Assembly: GCF_028331445.1 (NCBI RefSeq)
Contig: NZ_JAQMHX010000015.1
Span: 1 to 64,000, forward strand
Origin: Candidatus Phyllobacterium onerii
Lineage (GTDB): Bacteria > Pseudomonadota > Alphaproteobacteria > Rhizobiales > Rhizobiaceae
Length of the DNA stretch: 64,000 bases
Direction: 5' to 3'
The translations under genes were made by a program, and so were the position numbers. Under the pieces are notes generated by a model that made no database searches, was not told where the DNA came from, and saw only the letters and a program-made list of their open reading frames with translations. Shown piece after piece: positions 1 to 9,310 of the stretch (position 1 is its first letter; each line of letters starts with the position of its first letter).

Positions 1-1
1 T

Positions 2-487
2 GCCTACCACGTCGAGGACCCGCAACGCTATGGCGTCGTCGAGTTCGACAAGGCCTCGGGGCGGGTGCTTTCCATCGAAGAAAAGCCGGTCAAACCGAAA
101 TCCAGCTGGGCTGTCACCGGCCTGTATTTCTATGACAATGAAGTCGTCGACATCGCGCGATCCATCAAGCCTTCCCACCGCGGCGAACTGGAGATTACCA
201 GCGTCAACAATATCTATCTCGAGCGCGGCGATTTGCGGGTTCAGCGATTGGGACGCGGCTATGCCTGGCTCGATACGGGGACGCACGACAGTCTGCATGA
301 GGCCTCTTCGTTCGTGCGCACCATCGAACACCGCCAAGGCATCAAGATCGCCTGCCCCGAGGAAATTGGCTTGGAGTGGGGCTGGCTGAATGCCGGGCAG
401 GTTTTGGAGAGAGCCGCCAAAATGGGCAAGACCGAATATGCCGCTTATCTGCGCCGCCGCGCGGCGGAGGTCGGAAACGATGATTGA
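2..487 (+). CDS. rfbA: Glucose-1-phosphate thymidylyltransferase, 3' part (5' end outside window)
   Basis: The reading frame is open from base 2, so the start lies upstream of the window. The visible 161 residues match the C-terminal half of RfbA/RmlA, which makes dTDP-glucose from glucose-1-phosphate and dTTP, the first step to dTDP-L-rhamnose. Recognisable family blocks are [17 protein letters not shown], then [14 protein letters not shown], then [14 protein letters not shown], and [13 protein letters not shown], in the order seen in the family. The C-terminal end looks complete. The stop codon overlaps the start of rfbC, which suggests translational coupling within a rhamnose or surface-polysaccharide operon. 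Confidence 0.93.
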   Translation, partial: AYHVEDPQRYGVVEFDKASGRVLSIEEKPVKPKSSWAVTGLYFYDNEVVDIARSIKPSHRGELEITSVNNIYLERGDLRVQRLGRGYAWLDTGTHDSLHEASSFVRTIEHRQGIKIACPEEIGLEWGWLNAGQVLERAAKMGKTEYAAYLRRRAAEVGNDD

Positions 488-1034
488 GATCAACCCTCTC
501 GCCCTTGCCGGCGTGTTCGAGATCAAGCCGCCAAAATTCGGCGATGACAGGGGGTTCTTCTCCGAAACCTTTAACGCGCAAGCTTTGGCCAAAGCGGGGA
601 TCGATCTTGAATTCGTTCAGGACAACCACTCTCTTTCGGCTGCCAAGGGTGTGCTTCGCGGGTTGCATTACCAGTTACCGCCACGCGCGCAGGATAAACT
701 GGTACGCGTGGTGAGCGGCTCGATACTCGATGTCGTTGTCGACATCCGGAGATCATCGCCGACTTTCAGGAAATGGCTTGCACTTGAGGTGTCCGCTACG
801 AAATGGAACCAGATTCTTGTGCCAAAGGGCCTCGCACACGGGTTTCTGACCTTGGAGGAAAACACCGAGGTCATCTATAAGGTGACGGACTACTATTCAC
901 CCGAGCATGATCGCAGTATCCGTTTCGACGATCCTTCCATAGGTGTTGATTGGCCCTTCGAGGCTTCTGCAATCCAGCTGTCTGACAAGGACCGGAAGGC
1001 GCCCTTGCTCGATGGCGCCGATATTTTTCCCTGA
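480..1034 (+). CDS. rfbC: dTDP-4-dehydrorhamnose 3,5-epimerase
   Basis: A complete 184-residue RmlC. It epimerises C3 and C5 of dTDP-4-keto-6-deoxyglucose in dTDP-L-rhamnose synthesis. The cupin blocks are clear: [10 protein letters not shown] near the N-terminus, [21 protein letters not shown] with the catalytic-region His, and [16 protein letters not shown] chose the ATG at 480, which overlaps the rfbA stop by 8 bases. An earlier in-frame start at 390 would add 30 residues that lie inside rfbA and resemble nothing. Length is normal for the family. The coding region just downstream is a truncated rfbD. Confidence 0.95.
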   Translation: MIEINPLALAGVFEIKPPKFGDDRGFFSETFNAQALAKAGIDLEFVQDNHSLSAAKGVLRGLHYQLPPRAQDKLVRVVSGSILDVVVDIRRSSPTFRKWLALEVSATKWNQILVPKGLAHGFLTLEENTEVIYKVTDYYSPEHDRSIRFDDPSIGVDWPFEASAIQLSDKDRKAPLLDGADIFP

Positions 1035-1679
1035 GTTGGCGCGGGAAGTGTGGCGCAGGCTGCAGCAGCGATCGGCGTCCCAGTAATCCATCTCTCCACG
1101 GATTATGTGTTTTCTGGAGAGGGCGATAGGCCTTATACGGAAACCGATCCGACTGGACCGCGCGGCGTTTACGGCCAATCGAAACTCGCGGGTGAAATGA
1201 CCGTCGCTGCCGCCAACCCTCGCCATCTGATCTTGCGGACAGCGTGGGTCTATAGCCCGTTCGGCAGGAACTTTGTGAAGACGATGCTCAAGCTGGCGGA
1301 AAGCCGCGACACCGTGTCGGTGGTTTCGGATCAATGGGGCAATCCCACATCAGCGCTCGATATAGCAGATGCTATTTTGCGCGTTGCCGACCGGCTGCGG
1401 ACAGACCCGGCATTCGATGCTTTCGGCATCTATCATCTCGTGGGCAGCGGCGACACGAACTGGAGCTCGTTCGCCAGGGAAATCTTTGCGGCAAGCAGCA
1501 ATAAAGGCGGTCCTCTTGCCGAGGTCAGGGACATTCTTACCGCTGAATATCCTACAAAAGCCGCTCGCCCGCTCAATTCCAGATTGTCGACGGACAAATT
1601 CTTTGACGTTTTCGATTGGCGTGCCCCAAAATGGAATATTTCCCTTGCGCAGGTGATGGACAAGTTGGTCTCTTCCTGA
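1035..1679 (+). pseudogene. rfbD: dTDP-4-dehydrorhamnose reductase, N-terminally truncated
   Basis: The frame encodes the C-terminal two thirds of RmlD, the NAD(P)H-dependent last step to dTDP-rhamnose. The catalytic-region blocks are present: STDYVFSGEGDRPYTE, then the YxxxK pair in VYGQSKLAGE, then LRTAWVYSPFGRNFVKTML. RmlD proteins are usually about 290 residues. Here the first possible start (GTG 1050) gives 209 residues. The GxxGQLG Rossmann nucleotide-binding segment and about 85-90 residues are missing. Homology to RmlD (VGAGSVAQAAAAIG) begins directly after the rfbC stop, so a deletion joined the two genes. Without the NAD-binding motif it is probably inactive, though the remaining frame is intact. 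Confidence 0.8.
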
Positions 1680-1807
1680 AAACTACTTCGGAATGATTAG
1701 TGCCGCGGCCCGAATGCTTTAGTCAGTAATTGAAAAGAATGGTATTCTTGTTGGCATTCGCGATGAGTCAAAGACCATCTTGATCCAAGGCCGTTCACGG
1801 GGGACCT

Positions 1808-4800
1808 ATGGAGGATGTCAGGAAATGGTTGAACAAGCTGAAGCTTGATCACTTTGCCGATGCGTTCGCGGAATCTCAAGTCGACTTTGATAGTCTTCGC
1901 CTCCTTTCGGACAGTGACCTGCAGAGCATGCGGATCCCGCTCGGTCCCAGAAAAAAGATTCTCGCGGGTATCGCGCGATTGATCGAAGAAGGCCGTGGCG
2001 AGCTATCCCAAATTTCGGGCGAGCGCCGTCCATTGACCATTCTGTTTTGTGATCTGGTGGATTCAACCGAATATGCTGTTCTCCTGGATCCGGAGGATTT
2101 CAGCAAACTGACGCGAGACTATCTGCGGCAATGCAACAATGCGGTGAGAAGCCACAACGGCATTGCGGCCAACTACATTGGCGACGCCTTTCAGGCACTA
2201 TTCGGCTATCCTATTGCTGAAGAAGACGACGCAGAGCATGCACTTGCTCTGGCCTTCGATATTCTGAGGCTGGTACCCGAGATTTCGGTAGCAGAAGGAC
2301 CGCCTTTACGGGTCCGGATAGGAATAGCAAGTGGCCTAGTGGTTGTAGGGGATTTTCTAGGAGCGCCTGCAGGCGTGTCTACGGTCGCTTTAGGATCGAT
2401 ACCCAACTTGGCACAGCGGCTCCAGACAATGGCACAGCCGCAAACGATTTTGACGGATCAACAGACTCACAACAATGCCGCCGGCGCATTCGAATTCACC
2501 GATCTTGGCCAGCAAACTTTAAAGGGTTTTTCCAAGCAACTACACGTCTGGCGGGCCGAAAAAGAGCGAATTCTGGAGAACCGCTTCGCCAAACGAACTC
2601 AATTGACGGAACTTGTCGGCCGCCGCAACGAAATGTCCCAGGTGCTCGAACTCTGGCGAGAGGTGGTTGCAGAAAACCGCGGTCAGGCAGCGCTTGTTTC
2701 GGGTGAAGCCGGTATCGGCAAGTCACGGCTCATTTTCGAAGCTCAGCGCCGTATGCCGCAATGCACGTATTTGACGCTTCAGTGTTCGTCAGCATACTCC
2801 AACAGCGCTCTGTTCCCATTTCTCACATTGCTCAAACGCTATGCTGGAATTCATGGCGACAATCCCGCGCAGGGTCTGGAAAAACTCGAGGCAATTCTCG
2901 CTCTGAGCGACGTTCCCCTCGCTGAATCCCTGCCTATATTTGCGGGTTTGCTTTCCATCGACCAGCGGCGCTACCCACCTTCTGAACTGACGGCCCCACG
3001 GCAGCGCAGTGTTTCGCATCGGATAATCATCGACTGGCTCCATCACGTATCGCGTATCAACCGCGTCCTGTTGTCGATCGAGGATGAACAGTGGATCGAC
3101 CCTTCTTCGAGCGATGTGCTTGAGGCGCTCTTGGAAGAGGTGGCATCGTTCCCGATGCTGATCCTCATCACAACGCGCGAGAATACACTTTGCAGGCCGT
3201 TGAAGGGCGAAAACTTGCGCAAGATCGCACTCAAGCGGCTAAGCGACTACGAAGCTCGTATGCTCGTCAGCAATGTTAGCGGCGGCACCCCCCTGCCGAG
3301 CGAAATTCAAACCTCAGTGCTGAACAGAGCCGAGGGTGTTCCTCTCTACGTCGAAGAATTGGCGCGGACAGTTCTGGAGACAGGCGGCCCACTCTTTCCT
3401 TCGGAGTCAGAGGTGCGGGAGCAGTCCGTCGGGGTCCCGAATTCGCTGCAATCTTCGCTGTTGTCGCGTCTCGACAAACTTGGCCCTGGCAAGATGATCG
3501 CTCAAACCGCCTCTGTCATTGGACGGGAGTTCGATCTCAAGTTGCTAAGCCGACTTAGCGGCTTGTCGGCCCGTTCATTAAATTCCGCGTTGCGCCACCT
3601 TGTCGAGTCGGGATTATTCGCACCCCAGCCAAACCGGAAGAGCTACATATTCACACATGCGCTGCTCCAGGAGGCCGCACACGACACTTTGTTGCGAGAA
3701 CGTTGCCGCGAACTTCATGGCAAGGTTGCGGAGGCCATTCAGAAGATCTATCCCAAGTTGGCAGCAGAACACCCCGAGCTCTTGGCGCAACACTATTCCG
3801 AAGCAGACGAGTTGGAACGGGCAGCAGACTGCTGGCTTGCTGCAGGTCTGAATGTTGGCAAGACCTGGGCCAAAGTAGAAGCCGCAAACATGTTTGCACA
3901 CGGCGTAGAATGTCTGCAGAAGCTTCCGGCTACGCTGGAGCGCAAAGGGAAGGAGTTGCGGCTCTGGCTGGAGATCGGCGACGTGCACTACGCGACATTT
4001 GGATATGTCACGCGCGAAGGTAGCGATGCTTACCGAAATGCCATGCGGTTGAGTGACGAGCTCGGTGATACGGAATCGCCTGTCCGGGCGCTCGACGGTC
4101 TCTTCGGTACGGCCTTCAATTCTGCGCACTTTGCCGATGCCGAATGGGCTAGTGACCGGTTGCTCGACATCGGCAGAAAACGCGATCATATCAAGGCCCG
4201 GGTATTGGGACTGCAGTTCAAGGGTATGAGCCTGTTTTCTCAGGGTAATCTCAAAGGTGCCCGTGATTATCTCGAACGTTCGCTTGGGTACGAAGCACAT
4301 AAGGCCATAATCGGCAGCGACTTTCCGAGCATGCCGATGCTTTACCTCGCCTGGACATTGCATTTGCTCGGTGAACATCAAAGGTCAATTGACCTCTATA
4401 ACGCTGCGGAACTCGATGCACGTCAGCAGTCGGCTTACAGACTTGCCGCCTGCCTTGGCAATGGCTGCATTCTGCTAGCACTGCGCAATGATGTCATCAA
4501 ACTACGCGAGCTAACCAACGAGCTCATCCCTTTGGCAACGGAGAACGGATTTCAACTATGGCTGAATATGGGCTCGTTCTTCGAGGGCTGGGCCATGGTC
4601 CGCGCTGACCGCAACTTTGATGGCTTGGAAAAAATGCGGAAGACCTGCGATAACCTCGGCGATCAGGAGATCGACAAATCTTGCTATCTGGGGCTGCTGG
4701 CGGAATGCTATCTCCAGGCTCAGGCAATCGAAAAGGCATCTGACGCCGTTGACGAAGCACTGGATCTCGTGAGCAACACCAATGAAAACTATTTCACCGC

Positions 4801-5002
4801 GGAGCTGCTCCGGCTGAAAGGCGAAGTGCTGCGCAAGAAAAATGCGACCGGCTTTGCCGAAGCATTGTTTAAAAAAGCCATTGCTTTTGCGCGCAAACAA
4901 GGAGCTCGCTCGTGGGAGCAGAAGGCCACCCAAAGCCTGACGGAACTGAGGCGTTCGTTCGATAAAAAAATAAAGAATGATCGGCCTTCTTCAATCGCAT
5001 GA
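1808..5002 (+). CDS. SAM-domain / class III nucleotide cyclase / AAA ATPase / TPR protein
   Basis: A 1064-residue signalling protein. Residues 1-60 resemble a sterile alpha motif domain. Residues about 70-250 form a class III adenylate/guanylate cyclase domain (LFCDLVDST with metal ligand D82; YIGDAF with D126; PNLAQRL for the transition-state Asn and Arg). From about 270 comes a STAND/AAA-type ATPase with Walker A GEAGIGKS (G299-K305), followed by TPR-like helical repeats to the C-terminus. The position usually held by the adenine-selecting Lys just before the YIGD block is Asn122, and the GDG turn reads GDA, so purine preference or activity may be unusual. Start ATG 1808 follows a GGGGGA ribosome site. 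Its 3' end overlaps the convergent cytochrome gene by 12 bases. Confidence 0.85.
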   Translation: MEDVRKWLNKLKLDHFADAFAESQVDFDSLRLLSDSDLQSMRIPLGPRKKILAGIARLIEEGRGELSQISGERRPLTILFCDLVDSTEYAVLLDPEDFSKLTRDYLRQCNNAVRSHNGIAANYIGDAFQALFGYPIAEEDDAEHALALAFDILRLVPEISVAEGPPLRVRIGIASGLVVVGDFLGAPAGVSTVALGSIPNLAQRLQTMAQPQTILTDQQTHNNAAGAFEFTDLGQQTLKGFSKQLHVWRAEKERILENRFAKRTQLTELVGRRNEMSQVLELWREVVAENRGQAALVSGEAGIGKSRLIFEAQRRMPQCTYLTLQCSSAYSNSALFPFLTLLKRYAGIHGDNPAQGLEKLEAILALSDVPLAESLPIFAGLLSIDQRRYPPSELTAPRQRSVSHRIIIDWLHHVSRINRVLLSIEDEQWIDPSSSDVLEALLEEVASFPMLILITTRENTLCRPLKGENLRKIALKRLSDYEARMLVSNVSGGTPLPSEIQTSVLNRAEGVPLYVEELARTVLETGGPLFPSESEVREQSVGVPNSLQSSLLSRLDKLGPGKMIAQTASVIGREFDLKLLSRLSGLSARSLNSALRHLVESGLFAPQPNRKSYIFTHALLQEAAHDTLLRERCRELHGKVAEAIQKIYPKLAAEHPELLAQHYSEADELERAADCWLAAGLNVGKTWAKVEAANMFAHGVECLQKLPATLERKGKELRLWLEIGDVHYATFGYVTREGSDAYRNAMRLSDELGDTESPVRALDGLFGTAFNSAHFADAEWASDRLLDIGRKRDHIKARVLGLQFKGMSLFSQGNLKGARDYLERSLGYEAHKAIIGSDFPSMPMLYLAWTLHLLGEHQRSIDLYNAAELDARQQSAYRLAACLGNGCILLALRNDVIKLRELTNELIPLATENGFQLWLNMGSFFEGWAMVRADRNFDGLEKMRKTCDNLGDQEIDKSCYLGLLAECYLQAQAIEKASDAVDEALDLVSNTNENYFTAELLRLKGEVLRKKNATGFAEALFKKAIAFARKQGARSWEQKATQSLTELRRSFDKKIKNDRPSSIA

Positions 5003-6814
5003 GACGTCAGCATAGAGAAGATGGTCGGCCTGCGCATAGGTAATGCTGCTTTGATCGAAGCAAAATCTCTTGGGCATTATGCGGACGAGGTAACGGCGAT
5101 TGCATTGGGCAGGCAAATCCAGCCTGAAGGCCCGCATAGCCTTTGACGGGACAGGATCGGTGAATTTCGAATGGCCGAAATAGGAAACGTTGCGGATCAG
5201 CGTGGCCGAACCCGATGTCCCCGTCTCGCCGTCTATGGCGATAAAATTTTTATCCGTCGCTTCCTCCAAACCAGGATAGTCCAGTGGCGACGGCGCTGCA
5301 CCTGATGTCGGGATTTCCGTGGACTTGACCGCCACATTGAACCGCACGTCGTCTCTTTGCGGAATATTGCCGTAACTGTTCAGATAGCGCCAGTTCAGCC
5401 GAACTACCCGGTCCGCAATCACTTCTGCTTCCGGTGACCTTACAACGGCAATGGACAGGTCCTCAGGTTTCGAGTTATCGCCCTGCATCGCCGCTTCTGG
5501 CGCGGGACAGGACGTATAGAGCGGCGCGTAAGAGCACTCGGTTCCCCCTGCGCCCCACAGGCAATTGCTCAACACGCTCCAGTCGGAGGCGCTGATTTCG
5601 GGCGGTAGAGCCGACAATTCATTTCCATCGATCGGAACCATCCACGGATGGATTTTCCCGACGCCGGATCGGGATGCCCACTCCGTCCTATGCGCGTCTA
5701 TTTCAAATAATTTTCGCCGCTCTGCCTGCAGCCGCAAGAACTGTGCCCTGTCAGGTTCTGAAATAACCGGATCCCTGGCCACTGCATCAGCCGAAAAGCG
5801 TTGCCCGGTGGTTTGTGTCGTCAGCGTGTGACACTCCGTACAGTTTCCGGTGGGATCGCGCACGGTCATGGCGCGTTCGAGATTGACCCGATGGGTGGCG
5901 GTATAGCCCGATCCCACGACGCGGAATGGTGTCGACCTGCCGCGCGGCGGCGCCGGGAGGAAATTGCCGAGGCTGAAGGAAGACGCTAACGAATCCTGCT
6001 TTCCTCCGAAATAGCCCACTCTCGCCTGCTGGATGTTGGGGTTGATGACGTAAGCGCTTTTGTTGTCGTGACACCCTGAGCACTCTACCTGAAACGTTGG
6101 ATCATATAGGGCTTCTGCTTCGGCACGACCTTCGCTGTCCGTGTAGGAATGGCCGCCTGGTGGTACGAATTTTTGCGACCAGTCGAATTCGCTCTGGTCT
6201 TTCCTGCCATCAAAGAACACGATCTCTCCAGAGCGCCTGTTGAATCCGATAACGCCGAACAGCGCAAACTTCGGATTTGAACGCTGCCAGTAGGGGATGG
6301 GTTCTACTTCAAGGCTGGGGCTCGACTTGCGGCAGAGGAAAAGCCATTCCACATTGCCATTCTCGACACGGTTCAGCCTTGAGTTCAGGCCGCAATAGGT
6401 GGCGCTTCCGGTCAATGAAGGCTTGTCGCACTGTGCGACACCGCTCGTCCATTTGACTATCTTCCCGTCGATATAACGGTGTTCGAATTCCAGCGGATGG
6501 TTCGGCTTACCGGGGTTCGGTTTAAGATCGACACTGTTGCCGTCAATTTGCAGCGGTATCGTTTTTGCAGCACCGTCTGAGCAATCCCCGTCAGGGATCG
6601 GACCGAACACAGCGCGTGCCTCGTCCCCGAACCTGCTGACTACGTTGCCGCTCGCCGATGCTGGCTCCCAAAGAATAGTTCCATTCCATTTCTGCACAGT
6701 CTCGGCAAACGAACCCTCGTCCATGTCAACAGTTCTGGCTCCTGGCCAACTCGTGCTATGAGCCAAGGCGATAGCCGCGGCTCCAATGATGACGATTTGG
6801 CTAAAATACCTCAC
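4991..6814 (-). CDS. Exported dihaem c-type cytochrome-like protein
   Basis: A 607-residue protein with an N-terminal hydrophobic export segment (residues 5-19) and two c-type haem motifs, CSGCH at 245-249 and CTECH at 325-329. It is therefore expected to be periplasmic with two covalently bound haems. I do not recognise a catalytic family. The long regions before and after the haem pair contain scattered cysteines and show no domain I can name. It is last in a three-gene minus-strand operon, 21 bases downstream of the SnoaL-like gene. The context suggests an oxidoreductase or electron carrier working with exported partners, but the substrate is unknown. Confidence 0.75.
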   Translation of the reverse strand: MRYFSQIVIIGAAAIALAHSTSWPGARTVDMDEGSFAETVQKWNGTILWEPASASGNVVSRFGDEARAVFGPIPDGDCSDGAAKTIPLQIDGNSVDLKPNPGKPNHPLEFEHRYIDGKIVKWTSGVAQCDKPSLTGSATYCGLNSRLNRVENGNVEWLFLCRKSSPSLEVEPIPYWQRSNPKFALFGVIGFNRRSGEIVFFDGRKDQSEFDWSQKFVPPGGHSYTDSEGRAEAEALYDPTFQVECSGCHDNKSAYVINPNIQQARVGYFGGKQDSLASSFSLGNFLPAPPRGRSTPFRVVGSGYTATHRVNLERAMTVRDPTGNCTECHTLTTQTTGQRFSADAVARDPVISEPDRAQFLRLQAERRKLFEIDAHRTEWASRSGVGKIHPWMVPIDGNELSALPPEISASDWSVLSNCLWGAGGTECSYAPLYTSCPAPEAAMQGDNSKPEDLSIAVVRSPEAEVIADRVVRLNWRYLNSYGNIPQRDDVRFNVAVKSTEIPTSGAAPSPLDYPGLEEATDKNFIAIDGETGTSGSATLIRNVSYFGHSKFTDPVPSKAMRAFRLDLPAQCNRRYLVRIMPKRFCFDQSSITYAQADHLLYADVSCD

Positions 6815-6835
6815 TGGGCGATTCTCAATCCGGCT

Positions 6836-7441
6836 TCATCGAGCTCGCAATTCGAGTTTCGGTCCATCCAGGATGAGGGTCATCTGTGAAAACTTCCAGA
6901 TAGTTCCATCCGTCGTGAACACGCTTCGTAGTACGGCGGTGTAATCCAGCACCGGCGTTTCGATATCAGGGTGCTGAAGTGTTACTACGACCGTCGTTTT
7001 CGCTTGGATATTGCCTGCGCCAACGAAATTGAGAAGGGTGTTGCTTGCGATATGCCGCGTCTGTGTGCCTCTGAACGTAAGCTCATTAAAATAAGTCTTA
7101 AGATAGACCCCCAGCTGATCCTTTCCCGTCGTTTTCTGCAATTGATCTCCGACGGCATTGCACAACTCGTAAGTTACATTGTCCGCAAAGAGGCCCTCTA
7201 GTTGCATCATTTTGTGGTCGTCCAGAGCCCAGTGAAAGCGATGAATCAATTTCAGGATTTCTCTTTCATCGGTCGCCGGCGCGTCAGCCAAGTTCGGCGG
7301 CCAGACAATTCCCGGTCCGTTTTCGCAACCTACTGCAAACGATTCCCCGGTAGCCGCGAGGGTGAGCCAGAGACCGACACCGACCACCGAAGCCATCAAT
7401 TTGGCGCGGCGATTAAAAAACTTCCTGCATGTATTTGACAT
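6836..7441 (-). CDS. Exported SnoaL-like / NTF2-fold protein
   Basis: 201 residues with a basic N-terminus and a hydrophobic segment (about residues 14-36) ending in an AxA-like region, consistent with a signal peptide. The rest fits the NTF2 superfamily: an N-terminal helix (REILKLIHRFHWALDDHKM), a FADNVTYELC block, and C-terminal strands ending KFSQMTLILDGP. Family members include isomerases, dehydratases and ligand-binding proteins, so no reaction can be assigned. It lies 16 bases after the metalloprotein gene and 21 before the cytochrome gene, indicating one transcript. Confidence 0.7.
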   Translation of the reverse strand: MSNTCRKFFNRRAKLMASVVGVGLWLTLAATGESFAVGCENGPGIVWPPNLADAPATDEREILKLIHRFHWALDDHKMMQLEGLFADNVTYELCNAVGDQLQKTTGKDQLGVYLKTYFNELTFRGTQTRHIASNTLLNFVGAGNIQAKTTVVVTLQHPDIETPVLDYTAVLRSVFTTDGTIWKFSQMTLILDGPKLELRAR

Positions 7442-7457
7442 TCCGACCTCCTGTTGA

Positions 7458-8975
7458 TCATGCCCATGAGCAGGCGTGTTCGCTTCGGCAGCTGATTCTG
7501 ATTCTTATCAACCGAAGCTGCTTGCCTACGCGTTTAAGGCGATGGGTCGTGCGCTCCAGAACACGCTCCTCGTTTTTCTTGCCGTCGTCATCATCGCGGT
7601 CAGCGTCAGTGTCGACGAGCCCCAGAGCAAAAAGTTCGGCCACGAAGAGAGTGGCTGCGGCCTCGGAATTCAAGGGCTCTATGGAATCGCCTTCACGCGT
7701 TGCGCTTCGTGCACTGGAATCCACCGCATCTGCTGGCATTTCAACGTACAAATCCTCGCCCAGTCCAAAACGTTCGGACGGCAGCGGACTGAACACCGGA
7801 GTGTAGGACTGATGCCCCGGTTTGATGTTAGCGGTGCGAGATCGCGTGGGGGCCCTCCTGGCCCCTGCATTGGGTCCAGTGGTCAGCATTTCCATTATGG
7901 CTGATGCCGATGCCAACGAGAGAATCAAGCGCCCGACAAATGCGGTGCAGAATACTGCAGGATATGCCGGATTTTTCGTTTCACTTGCCAAAACCATCTC
8001 GGCCGCAACCAGAGCATAGTAGCCGGTGTCAATCGGAGCAGATACCACTGCTGCCGCCATAATGTCCCTCATATCCATCGTAACATCGAGCAGTTCGGCC
8101 GGGGTGGGTGCCAAGCTATTGGCCGCATGGACCGTCAGCATGCCAGCCAATATTTCGAACAGCGCACCAGTGAAAATCCGTGAGAAGGAATGTCTTTCCG
8201 AGGAGAGCTGTGTGATATGAGCCCAGCCGGGCAAGAGATCGGGTCGGACATAGTAGAAAGAATTCCACGCATTGCGAAGGCAATTCGGATACGCCTCGGC
8301 GGGATCTTGCGCGTGGAGGCCCGCTCCAAATTGCTCCGCAATCCGCGAGAGTTTGGAATCGCGATATAGATTGGGACCCGTGTACGTAAGGATCGAACGT
8401 CGCATCGTTGGGATTTGAAGGGCACACAGTATGGCGCTCACATCGCCGAACGATTCGTGAAAGGCATCGACTTCTTTGTAGACCGTGTGCCAAAGCCGGT
8501 CCTGAATCGCATCCAGCATGGCGTGACCCAGTTCGTGGCAAAGCATGTCGCCGCTGGCCGCTGCATAAATGTTCACTCCAGACGACAATACGCCGTGGAA
8601 GAAATTGAGTGCCAGCCTCTCGTAGTTAGCGTCCCATCGGGGACCGACGTCCAGTCTTACTTCGAGCTCTGTACCGCAATACCATGCGGGCCTTGCCGTG
8701 ACTTTGGGACCCCAAAAATCGGCGCCTCGGCGCAAAGCTTCAGCAGCGATCCAGTACCTGAATTCTTCTGTAGTCGTATCCAGGCTCGGGAGCAGCGCAG
8801 GCAGTGGAAATCCAAATTTGAACGGCGGTTTTTTGATATCGGGCTGGTCGGCAATTGCGAACCCGCCTGCACCAGGGTCGTTCTCCCAAATCAGAATTAT
8901 GGCCATAACACATCCCCATATGATCGAGCCTGCGCCAGTGAGGCACAGTGTATTGTTCGAAGTTCGGGCGGTCAT
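7458..8975 (-). CDS. Gluzincin-like putative metalloprotease
   Basis: 505 residues. A zinc-binding HELGH motif lies at residues 147-151, with a likely third ligand Glu174 in FHESFGD, an arrangement like thermolysin-type gluzincins. The family is otherwise unrecognised. The C-terminal 200 residues, rich in small hydrophobic residues and Pro, show no known domain. The ATG at 8975 gives a hydrophobic N-terminus (residues 10-30) that could be an anchor or signal. An alternative ATG at 8906 has a better ribosome site (GGGGA) and would remove it. It is the first gene of the operon with the SnoaL-like and cytochrome genes. Confidence 0.65.
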   Translation of the reverse strand: MTARTSNNTLCLTGAGSIIWGCVMAIILIWENDPGAGGFAIADQPDIKKPPFKFGFPLPALLPSLDTTTEEFRYWIAAEALRRGADFWGPKVTARPAWYCGTELEVRLDVGPRWDANYERLALNFFHGVLSSGVNIYAAASGDMLCHELGHAMLDAIQDRLWHTVYKEVDAFHESFGDVSAILCALQIPTMRRSILTYTGPNLYRDSKLSRIAEQFGAGLHAQDPAEAYPNCLRNAWNSFYYVRPDLLPGWAHITQLSSERHSFSRIFTGALFEILAGMLTVHAANSLAPTPAELLDVTMDMRDIMAAAVVSAPIDTGYYALVAAEMVLASETKNPAYPAVFCTAFVGRLILSLASASAIMEMLTTGPNAGARRAPTRSRTANIKPGHQSYTPVFSPLPSERFGLGEDLYVEMPADAVDSSARSATREGDSIEPLNSEAAATLFVAELFALGLVDTDADRDDDDGKKNEERVLERTTHRLKRVGKQLRLIRIRISCRSEHACSWA

Positions 8976-9310
8976 TCACACTTGATAATGCAGAAACAAC
9001 ATGCGAGCACTGCTATAATATAAAAACGATGAGCTATAAAAAATGCGTCCCCCGGGCAGATTTCATTGTATTGATTGCCCGATTGCACAACCATATCTCC
9101 CCCATAAGGTAAGTCGATTGATTGTTCACTTACCCTGTATGATATAGCAATCTTGAACAACTATGAATACATAGAACGACTTAGTCTGATTACCGCCCAT
9201 CCCCCGCCCAAATGGATATAGCCGAATTGCAGGCTCTTCTTTTTCTTCATCTGACTTCACAATAGGTCGAAGAATGGACGCAAGTTTTGCGGACTGAATG
9301 GAGAGACGCA
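8976..9310. other. Intergenic region between divergent genes
   Basis: About 335 bases separate the divergent metalloprotein and glycine-rich protein genes. The stretch is more AT-rich than its neighbours, as expected for a region with promoters in both directions. I see no RNA gene and no convincing operator. A GGAGAG ribosome site at 9300-9305 serves the ATG at 9311. Confidence 0.4.

Noticed and set aside
3614-4381. 255-codon minus-strand frame inside the cyclase/AAA gene
   Set aside because: Antisense shadow of a clearly coding gene; no motif.
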